Source: an uncultured Bacteroidales bacterium (lineage in GTDB: Bacteria > Bacteroidota > Bacteroidia > Bacteroidales > F082). From it: a DNA stretch of 64,000 nt. Positions 57,398 to 64,000 of the stretch are shown piece after piece. The stretch spans positions 62,001-126,000 of the forward strand of contig CAJOEZ010000006.1 in the NCBI GenBank assembly GCA_905233685.1, written 5' to 3'. A program made the translations under genes and the position numbers. The notes beneath the pieces are model-generated. The model was given only the letters and a program-made list of their open reading frames with translations, searched no databases and was not told the origin of the DNA. Numbering within the stretch: position 1 is the first letter of the stretch; each line of letters starts with the position of its first letter.

Positions 57398-57838
57398 ATG
57401 GACTTGAGTAAAATTGTTTCGATATCAGGCAAACCGGGGCTGTATCAGGTTAAGTCCCAAGCCGTTGGAAGAATTATCGTTGAATCTGTCGTCGACGGCA
57501 AGTGCATCCCTGCCTTCGCTCGCGACCGCATGAGCTCGCTGGAGGAAATCTCCATCTTCTCCACCGACGAAGACCGTCCGCTGAAGGATGTCTTCAAGAT
57601 GATCAACGAGAAGATGGGCGACAAGGTCGACTTCGACTACAAGAAGGCCTCTGCCGACGAGCTGCGCGAGAAGTTCGCCTTCGTCATGCCCGACTACGAC
57701 GAAGACGCGGTCTATCCTTCCGATATGAAGAAGGTCTTCGCTTGGTATCAGATGCTGATGGACAAGGGCTTGCTCGACTTCACCGAGGAGCCTGTGGCCG
57801 AGACGCAACCCGAAGAACCCGCCGAGAAAGCGGAATGA
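57398..57838 (+). CDS. DUF5606-like conserved Bacteroidetes protein
   Basis: 'MDLSKIVSISGKPGLYQVKSQAVGRIIVESV'. Confidence 0.75.
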   Translation: MDLSKIVSISGKPGLYQVKSQAVGRIIVESVVDGKCIPAFARDRMSSLEEISIFSTDEDRPLKDVFKMINEKMGDKVDFDYKKASADELREKFAFVMPDYDEDAVYPSDMKKVFAWYQMLMDKGLLDFTEEPVAETQPEEPAEKAE

Positions 57839-57858
57839 CGCTTTGAAACGACACAATG

Positions 57859-57881
57859 AAGCTGCTGCGGCAGCTTTTTTT
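57859..57881 (+). terminator. Rho-independent terminator
   Basis: GCTGCTGCGGCAGC followed by T-run. Confidence 0.65.
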
Positions 57882-57882
57882 G

Positions 57883-57891
57883 TATCTTTGC
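57883..57891 (+). promoter_or_regulatory. -7 element TATCTTTGC upstream of pyrK
   Basis: TAnnTTTGC 20 nt before ATG 57911. Confidence 0.5.
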
Positions 57892-57910
57892 CTCGCCAAA
57901 ACGATAGATT

Positions 57911-58675
57911 ATGACCAAACAAATCACAGACTTTCAGCTCGTTGCGAAGCAGGACTTCGGCAAGTCGGTGCTGCTGCAACTGCGCTCCGAAACGCCTTTG
58001 CCCGACATCCAGCCCGGACAGTTCGCGCAAGTGCGTGTCGACGGCTCGCCGACCACCTATCTCCGCCGTCCCATCTCCATCCATAATGTTGATTTTCAGC
58101 AAAATGAAATCACGCTTTTGGTGCAAAAGGTGGGCGAGGGGACGCGACATCTCGCCGCCTCCAACGTGGGCGACCTCGTTAATATGGTGCTGCCCTTGGG
58201 CAACGGCTTCACGCTCCCCGAAAAAGGCGAAAACGCCCTGCTCGTCGGAGGCGGCATCGGCATCGCGCCGCTGTATTACTTTGCCAAAGTGCTGAACGAC
58301 AAGGGCGTAAAACCGACTTTGCTCTTGGGTGGGAAAACGGAAACCGACTTGCTCCGTTTGGCGGATTACCAACAACTTGGCGCGACCTTCGTGACCACCG
58401 AAGACGGCTCTTTGGGCGAGAAAGGTATCGTGACAATGCACTCTGTCTGCCAACAGCGGCAGTTCGACAAAATCTATGTCTGCGGCCCCAAGCGGATGAT
58501 GAAGGCCGTGGCGAAATTGGCTGCCGAAAGGGGCGTTTGGTGTGAGGTCTCGCTCGAAAACCTGATGGCCTGCGGCCTCGGGGCCTGCCTTTGCTGCGTG
58601 GAGGACACCGTCGACGGCAATGTCTGTGTTTGTAAGGAAGGACCGGTATTTAACACAAGGAGGTTGAAATGGTGA
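57911..58675 (+). CDS. pyrK: Dihydroorotate dehydrogenase electron transfer subunit
   Basis: '[12 protein letters not shown]', '[16 protein letters not shown]', C-terminal Cys cluster '[21 protein letters not shown]'. Confidence 0.94.
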   Translation: MTKQITDFQLVAKQDFGKSVLLQLRSETPLPDIQPGQFAQVRVDGSPTTYLRRPISIHNVDFQQNEITLLVQKVGEGTRHLAASNVGDLVNMVLPLGNGFTLPEKGENALLVGGGIGIAPLYYFAKVLNDKGVKPTLLLGGKTETDLLRLADYQQLGATFVTTEDGSLGEKGIVTMHSVCQQRQFDKIYVCGPKRMMKAVAKLAAERGVWCEVSLENLMACGLGACLCCVEDTVDGNVCVCKEGPVFNTRRLKW

Positions 58676-59583
58676 ACATGACGATTGATTTGGGTCGCGG
58701 CTTGGTGCTGCGCAACCCTGTGATGACGGCCTCGGGCACGTTTGGCTACGGCGAGGAGTACGCCGATTTCGTCGATTTGTCGCGACTTGGCGGCATCATC
58801 GTGAAAGGCACGACCCTCCATCCGCGCGAGGGCAATCCTTATCCGCGCATGGCCGAAACGCCTTCGGGGATGCTGAACTGCGTCGGACTGCAAAACAAAG
58901 GCGTACAATACTTTATCGACACGATATATCCGCGCATCAAGGGCTTCGACACGAATGTGCTGCTCAACCTTTCAGGCTCCACTTTGGAGGATTACGTGAA
59001 GGGTGCAGAGATGGTGGATGCTTTGGACAAGATTCCCGCCATTGAGCTGAATGTGTCATGTCCAAACGTGAAACAAGGCGGCATGGCTTTCGGCGTGACT
59101 TGTGCAGGTATTTCTCAGGTTGTTTCGGAAGTTAGGAAAGTGTATCATAAACACTTGATGGTCAAGCTGTCGCCGAATGTGACCAACATTGCTGAAATCG
59201 CTTTGGCAGCCGAGGCCTCTGGTGCTGATTCGGTTTCGCTTATCAACACTTTGATGGGCATGGCCATTGACGCGGAGAAACGCAAGCCGAAACTTTCCGT
59301 GATAACAGGCGGATTGTCAGGGGCTTGCGTAAAACCTGTGGCTTTGCGCATGGTATGGCAAGTGGCCAAGGCGGTGAAGATTCCCGTAGTGGGTTTGGGC
59401 GGCATTTCCAACGCCACTGATGCCGTGGAGTTCTTGCTCGCCGGTGCCTCCGCCATCGAAATCGGGACGGCCAATTTTATTAACCCAGCGGTTTCGGTGA
59501 AGGTCGCTGAGGGAATTAAAGACTATAGCGAACGGCATGGTTTTGAGCGCGTTGCTGATTTGACAGGTGTTTTGGAGTGTTAG
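58669..59583 (+). CDS. pyrD: Dihydroorotate dehydrogenase B catalytic subunit
   Basis: '[19 protein letters not shown]', '[13 protein letters not shown]', '[10 protein letters not shown]', '[29 protein letters not shown]'. Confidence 0.95.
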   Translation: MVNMTIDLGRGLVLRNPVMTASGTFGYGEEYADFVDLSRLGGIIVKGTTLHPREGNPYPRMAETPSGMLNCVGLQNKGVQYFIDTIYPRIKGFDTNVLLNLSGSTLEDYVKGAEMVDALDKIPAIELNVSCPNVKQGGMAFGVTCAGISQVVSEVRKVYHKHLMVKLSPNVTNIAEIALAAEASGADSVSLINTLMGMAIDAEKRKPKLSVITGGLSGACVKPVALRMVWQVAKAVKIPVVGLGGISNATDAVEFLLAGASAIEIGTANFINPAVSVKVAEGIKDYSERHGFERVADLTGVLEC

Positions 59584-59620
59584 AATAATACTGTTGATTG
59601 AAATTTTTTTTCTCCATTTA

Positions 59621-59660
59621 TTAAATTTTGGGCAAAAAGTTACTATAAGTATCCTAAACC
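59621..59660 (+). promoter_or_regulatory. Shared promoter-like motif, copy A
   Basis: ttaaattttgggcaaaaagttactataagt. Confidence 0.5.
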
Positions 59661-59679
59661 ACTAAACTTAAGGATACCT

Positions 59680-61344
59680 ATGGAAAAGAAAAACGCTACC
59701 ACCAAGACCCGTAAAAAGCAAAACCTTACTCTCCTTCAGGCCATAGAGACCGTCGCCGAAAGCTCTAAGGACTCCAAGATGAGTCCCGACTTCTTGAAAG
59801 CCTCAGCTTCCGAAATCAAGTTTCTTGCCGAGAAGTACGGCATCAGCGAGCGGCAGGCCGTCATCTTTGCCATCTGCATGGACGAAGGACCCAACCGCGT
59901 GGACTACCGTGACTTGTCCCGCCATCTTGACCTCAGCAATATCGCTGTGCTGGCTTTCGCTAATGATATTGACGCTTTGGTACACCGCCGCCTGCTGCGT
60001 TTCCGTGACGTGAAGGACGAGGATGACTTCGATGTGCCTGCACCTGTGATTCGCTGCCTGAAGCACAACCTTGTATATGAACAGCCCGAGCTGAAAGGCC
60101 TCGATTGTGCCGCAATGTTTGAGGTGCTCAATCAATGGTTCGAGGACCTCAACGACGATGCCATCGGCCCCAAGGAACTAATCGAAGAGATCCACAAGCT
60201 GTTTGACGACAACCCACAGGTGGCCTTCGGGCAAAAGGTGAAACAACTCCGTCTTGATGAAACTGACGAACTCCTCCTGATTAAGTTCTGCTATTATCTC
60301 ATCTGCAACGACGACAACGACATCCGCTTCAACCAGATGGAAAACGTCTTCTACAGCACCGCCGACTTCAACAATGCCAAGGCCGCTTTGCGCAGCGACA
60401 GTCACACGCTTCAAACGGCCAAACTTGTCGAGTTCCGCTGCGAGGATGGCATTGTCAACAATACGCAATTCAAACTGACAGAGGAAGCCATGCGTGATTT
60501 GTTGGCCGAACTGAAAATTACCACAACGGAGGAACACCTCGCCGATGTGATTAAGCCTGACCAACTCACGCCCAAGACCATGTTCTACACAGAGACCGTC
60601 CAGCATCAGGTAGATGAACTCAACCGTTTCTTTGAGCCGGAGCAATATACCAAGATCCGTGAGCGCATGCAGCTGCGCGGTTTCCGACAGGGCTTCACCT
60701 GCCTGTTCCATGGCGGTCCAGGCACGGGAAAGACCGAGACCGTCTATCAGCTGGCCCGCCTTACGGGGCGTTCCATCATGACTATCGATGTGCCGAGCAT
60801 CAAGAGCAAGTGGGTGGGCGACTCCGAGAAGAACATCAAGGCCCTGTTCGACCGTTACCGCAGCCTCGTGCAGCGTGCCGAGAAAGCCCCAATACTGCTC
60901 TTCAACGAGGCCGATGCCATCATCGGCATTCGCAAGGCCGGCGCTGAAAACGCGGTGGACAAGATGGAGAACACCATCCAGAACATCATCCTGCAGGAGA
61001 TGGAGACCTTGGACGGCATCATGATTGCCACCACCAACCTCACCGAGAACCTCGACAGCGCCTTTGAGCGTCGATTCCTCTACAAAATCAGGTTCGACAA
61101 GCCCGATGCCACGGTGCGCTGCAAGATCTGGCAGCAGATGATTCCCGAACTGAACGACAGAGACGCTGCCACCTTGGCCGAGCACTTCGATTTCAGCGGC
61201 GGCCAAATCGAGAACGTGGCTCGCAAGCACGCCATCAACAGCATCCTTTACGGCCAGGGTACCGAGGTGCTGCCCGTGCTCGAGAACTATTGCCGCAGCG
61301 AACAGTTGAGCAATACTGTCACAAGAAAAAGGATTGGATTTTGA
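59680..61344 (+). CDS. AAA family ATPase
   Basis: Walker A 'FHGGPGTGKTETV', Walker B variant 'ILLFNEADAI', 'TTNLTENLDSAFERRFLYKI' Arg finger region. Confidence 0.9.
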   Translation: MEKKNATTKTRKKQNLTLLQAIETVAESSKDSKMSPDFLKASASEIKFLAEKYGISERQAVIFAICMDEGPNRVDYRDLSRHLDLSNIAVLAFANDIDALVHRRLLRFRDVKDEDDFDVPAPVIRCLKHNLVYEQPELKGLDCAAMFEVLNQWFEDLNDDAIGPKELIEEIHKLFDDNPQVAFGQKVKQLRLDETDELLLIKFCYYLICNDDNDIRFNQMENVFYSTADFNNAKAALRSDSHTLQTAKLVEFRCEDGIVNNTQFKLTEEAMRDLLAELKITTTEEHLADVIKPDQLTPKTMFYTETVQHQVDELNRFFEPEQYTKIRERMQLRGFRQGFTCLFHGGPGTGKTETVYQLARLTGRSIMTIDVPSIKSKWVGDSEKNIKALFDRYRSLVQRAEKAPILLFNEADAIIGIRKAGAENAVDKMENTIQNIILQEMETLDGIMIATTNLTENLDSAFERRFLYKIRFDKPDATVRCKIWQQMIPELNDRDAATLAEHFDFSGGQIENVARKHAINSILYGQGTEVLPVLENYCRSEQLSNTVTRKRIGF

Positions 61345-61380
61345 AATTCCCGTCAAAAGTTTCTATATTTGCAAGGTCTA
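61341..61380 (+). promoter_or_regulatory. Shared promoter-like motif, copy B
   Basis: ttgaaattcccgtcaaaagtttctatatttgcaagg. Confidence 0.6.
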
Positions 61381-61387
61381 ATATTAA

Positions 61388-63253
61388 ATGTTAATGGTTA
61401 TGAATTCTTTGTATGACGTATTGTCAAATCAAAAAGGCAAGGAAAGAGTGTTGTCGGCAGAGGAGTTGTTGACAATGTTCAATAGGAACATCTTGAATAA
61501 CGCTGAGCTATTTGGATACATTGGCAGAACTAATTTTTTTGGCATAATTGGAAAAGCAAGAAATGAAGGAGTGCACAGCCGTTTTGTTTCAGAACTTCTT
61601 TCCGGAGATTTCTTTAAGGGGGATTCTCGAGAGTCGTCTTTAATGCATTTCATGGATTTGCTTCTCTATAGGTCTGCCAAAGAGGAAAAAGGTGCTGAAG
61701 TCAATGAGCATTTGAAAAAGGGGATACTTACTCGGTCTGTCTTGTTTGAATGTGAGAAATCAGTTTGTGAATTATCCGTTAAGGACTATCAAAAAAGATA
61801 CGGAGGAGGTAATAAGGGCGTTGTGAAGAAAGACGACAGAATTGATATATATCTGAGGTATAAACTAAACCATTCTGTTGCAGGGAGAAACTCTCTTGAG
61901 GTGTTCATTGAAAATAAGGTAAATAGTTTGGAGTTTGATTCCCAGACGCTTCGCTATTATAAAGCATGTTGTAATGGTGGATTTAATCGTCCCTTCCAAC
62001 TGTTTGTTTTTCTGACGCCGCAACCCATTCGCGACATGGATAGATATTTGGAACTGGATTCGAAGATGTGCCCCGAATGTCCTCATTATATCCATATCTG
62101 TTATCAAGATATCCTTGACTATATCATAGAACCACTGATGTCTGACGAAAGCTTAGACGCCGATAAAAAGGCTATGTTGAAGGAATATGTCAGTTGTCTT
62201 GAACTTCCCGCCATGCCCGATGCCGATACCAAATTGCCCAACACTCTTTCCATTATGGCAATAAGCACCAAAGAAAAAGACTTGGTGTCTTCTTTTATGG
62301 AAGATGCTATCAACCGTAGACTCATAAACAAAGCGATTGAGGCAAAACTGGGCGAACCTCTATATTCGGTAGCAACGAAGGGGCATTTGTTCAATGCTAC
62401 TGAAGCGATGGAACAGGCACTTGTGGTCTTGGCCGATAGGATTAAACCACTGGCGTTGCTGAAAAAAGTAGCAAGTTGTGGCATAGTTGGTCCACAAAAT
62501 GGTGCTAATCCCTATTTGGTTTATTCCCCGAATGGATGGCGGGATTCGGAAAAAAGGTTTTGTAAATACCTGCCTTTCGACAATCTTTATATGTATTCAG
62601 GAAAGGTTTATGGTACGGTTGGTTCAGCACTGTCTGCTGCAATTAAGGATTTCAAGGAAAAAGGCCATAAGACCAAAGAAGATCTTGTCAAGGCTTTTAG
62701 TGGCATTTATTCTCATAAAGGAGGCGGAACTCCTTTGGTCTCGGTAAAAAAAGAGAAAGTCAACGTGAAGACAGAAATGGACGGAGTGTTCATAAGAGAA
62801 GACGTGTCAGCAGACCGTTTGCCAGACATCAACACGATTCTTGGCGAGCAGTTTATGGTCAAACCTATTGACAATGAATCGTATGAAGCTTTGATGCGTT
62901 GTAATGTGCAGATTTACTATGACGAACCTGTTGTCGAAAACGGATTGCCGGATGAGATAGAAGGTTTGATACAAGATGTCAATGGTCGTTGCAGCTACAA
63001 ACAAGTTGGCGAAACTCCTTTCTTTTTCCGAAAAGACATCCTTGACGACAGGATTCTTAAAATCAATAAAATAGAATTGTTTGAGGAGTGTAACTTGATT
63101 GAAAAGTGCAAAGATACCTCTCTATTGCTTGAGTTCTTCGACAGGAGAAAAAACCTGATTCTCTCCGTCTATAAAATATTACTTGAAGCAGAGACGGATA
63201 GAGAGGTTTATAAAGAAAAACTGGCGGTATATCGCAAGTTGCTTAAACTCTAA
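61388..63253 (+). CDS. PD-(D/E)XK nuclease-like protein
   Basis: 'KKDDRIDIYLRY...LEVFIENKVNSLEFDSQTLRYYKAC' matches D...ExK core. Confidence 0.68.
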   Translation: MLMVMNSLYDVLSNQKGKERVLSAEELLTMFNRNILNNAELFGYIGRTNFFGIIGKARNEGVHSRFVSELLSGDFFKGDSRESSLMHFMDLLLYRSAKEEKGAEVNEHLKKGILTRSVLFECEKSVCELSVKDYQKRYGGGNKGVVKKDDRIDIYLRYKLNHSVAGRNSLEVFIENKVNSLEFDSQTLRYYKACCNGGFNRPFQLFVFLTPQPIRDMDRYLELDSKMCPECPHYIHICYQDILDYIIEPLMSDESLDADKKAMLKEYVSCLELPAMPDADTKLPNTLSIMAISTKEKDLVSSFMEDAINRRLINKAIEAKLGEPLYSVATKGHLFNATEAMEQALVVLADRIKPLALLKKVASCGIVGPQNGANPYLVYSPNGWRDSEKRFCKYLPFDNLYMYSGKVYGTVGSALSAAIKDFKEKGHKTKEDLVKAFSGIYSHKGGGTPLVSVKKEKVNVKTEMDGVFIREDVSADRLPDINTILGEQFMVKPIDNESYEALMRCNVQIYYDEPVVENGLPDEIEGLIQDVNGRCSYKQVGETPFFFRKDILDDRILKINKIELFEECNLIEKCKDTSLLLEFFDRRKNLILSVYKILLEAETDREVYKEKLAVYRKLLKL

Positions 63254-63298
63254 AACTTTTAGACAAAAAGCATCATCGGATGAATAGATTAAATAGAA

Positions 63299-63327
63299 AG
63301 CGGCACATGAAGCCGCTCCACTTTTTT
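63299..63327 (+). terminator. Hairpin terminator
   Basis: AGCGGC acatgaa GCCGCT followed by T-run. Confidence 0.6.
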
Positions 63328-63337
63328 GCCTGTTTTT

Positions 63338-63376
63338 TTGAATTTTCCGACAAAAGTTACTATATTAAAACGTAAC
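63338..63376 (+). promoter_or_regulatory. Shared promoter-like motif, copy C
   Basis: ttgaattttccgacaaaagttactatattaaaacg. Confidence 0.6.
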
Positions 63377-63393
63377 TCATAAAAACAGAAACT

Positions 63394-63594
63394 ATGACAC
63401 AGATTAAGATCTTTATGAACACTAAAGAGGTGGCTAACGTTCAAGAAATCATGGAAAAGCAGGTAAACGACTTCCTCAAAGAGAACGAGGACAAAATCAT
63501 CGTCAAGGACATTAAGTACTCCGTAACTGAAGGTAATTTCGGCAATCCGATTTGGAAGAACTGGACGGTGATGGTGATTTACGAGAATCGATAA
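63394..63594 (+). CDS. Small protein of unknown function (66 aa)
   Basis: Bracketed by a promoter-like motif and a hairpin terminator; acidic/basic mixed composition. Confidence 0.55.
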   Translation: MTQIKIFMNTKEVANVQEIMEKQVNDFLKENEDKIIVKDIKYSVTEGNFGNPIWKNWTVMVIYENR

Positions 63595-63620
63595 GGGGTC
63601 TCCTTTGAACTGTATCTCAG

Positions 63621-63652
63621 GTGGAGCGGTGCGAAACCGCTCCACTTTTTAT
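63621..63652 (+). terminator. Hairpin terminator
   Basis: GTGGAGCGGT gcgaa ACCGCTCCAC followed by TTTTT; 10-bp perfect stem. Confidence 0.8.
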
Positions 63653-63662
63653 GTAACTTTTT

Positions 63663-63702
63663 TTGAATTTTCGCCAAAAAGTTTCTATATTATTTCGTAA
63701 CC
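63663..63702 (+). promoter_or_regulatory. Shared promoter-like motif, copy D
   Basis: ttgaattttcgccaaaaagtttctatattatttcg. Confidence 0.6.
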
Positions 63703-63720
63703 ATAAAATACGAAACGACA

Positions 63721-63948
63721 ATGAGAACATATTTGCAACAATTCTTTCCATGTCTGGAAAACAGACATGTCTATCTCTATCGTATTGTCTATCCGATGAT
63801 TGCCACCCATTCGCCCTTCCTGCTTGCCATACCCAGTGCAAGGATTTACGACCTCGATGCCCGCCCATCTACTGAGAGGGAATGGTATGAGTTGGATAAC
63901 AAGAAGGCTTACTATCGGTTTTTTAAGCAGTTTGAGGATCGTTTTTGA
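63721..63948 (+). CDS. Small protein of unknown function (75 aa)
   Basis: ATG shortly after promoter-like motif copy at 63663. Confidence 0.45.
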   Translation: MRTYLQQFFPCLENRHVYLYRIVYPMIATHSPFLLAIPSARIYDLDARPSTEREWYELDNKKAYYRFFKQFEDRF

Positions 63949-63985
63949 AATTATTGTCAACAATTTCTATCTTTGCAAGGCCAAA
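63945..63985 (+). promoter_or_regulatory. Shared promoter-like motif, copy E
   Basis: ttgaaattattgtcaacaatttctatctttgcaagg. Confidence 0.55.
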
Positions 63986-64000
63986 AGAATGAATAAATAG

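Noticed and set aside
57425-58453. Minus-strand 342-aa ORF across DUF5606/pyrK
   Set aside because: Spans two convincing plus-strand genes and an intergenic terminator/promoter
60178-61356. Minus-strand 392-aa ORF opposite the AAA ATPase
   Set aside because: Antisense shadow ORF in GC-rich coding sequence; the AAA motifs are on the plus strand
1-64000. tRNA, rRNA, tmRNA, RNase P or CRISPR array
   Set aside because: Scanned by eye for hallmark sequences and found none; tRNAscan/Infernal would be needed for certainty

Overview
Bacteroidales-type chromosomal window, judged from family content and the TAnnTTTGC -7 promoter motifs. The outer parts are ordinary chromosome: a POT transporter end, a queF/queC/queD/queE cluster, lpxK-PNP-lpxH-M20 peptidase, Nif3, a zinc-ribbon protein, envelope proteins, mazG, an acyl-ligase/ACP/GNAT trio, GH20, a 5-alpha-reductase/OYE/SDR cluster, and pyrK-pyrD. 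Between the PCMD-like gene (ends 26971) and DUF5606 (starts 57398) lies an approximately 30 kb, 20-gene, single-strand (minus) accessory supercluster. It encodes four TIR proteins (one SARM1-like, two membrane TIR paralogues, one degenerate-SIR2/TIR fusion), an MscS channel, two Rossmann/RyR proteins, five secreted CarboxypepD_reg-like/TPR paralogues (one truncated), an FHA-TM-trypsin protease overlapping a predicted pseudokinase, two PPC-only secreted proteins, a secreted TPR-CHAT protease, and a membrane nSTAND NTPase with about 14 WD40 repeats. I regard this as the candidate undescribed system: a multi-receptor, membrane-spanning NADase/protease signalling or conflict island. It carries sequence evidence of tandem duplication of a PPC-TPR-TIR module, with a decayed copy. 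The right end (59.6-64 kb) holds a second small accessory locus (AAA ATPase, PD-(D/E)XK-like nuclease, small ORFs) whose units share a recurring promoter-like motif. No rRNA, tRNA or CRISPR array was recognised. All family calls are from reading the sequence; no database search was run.
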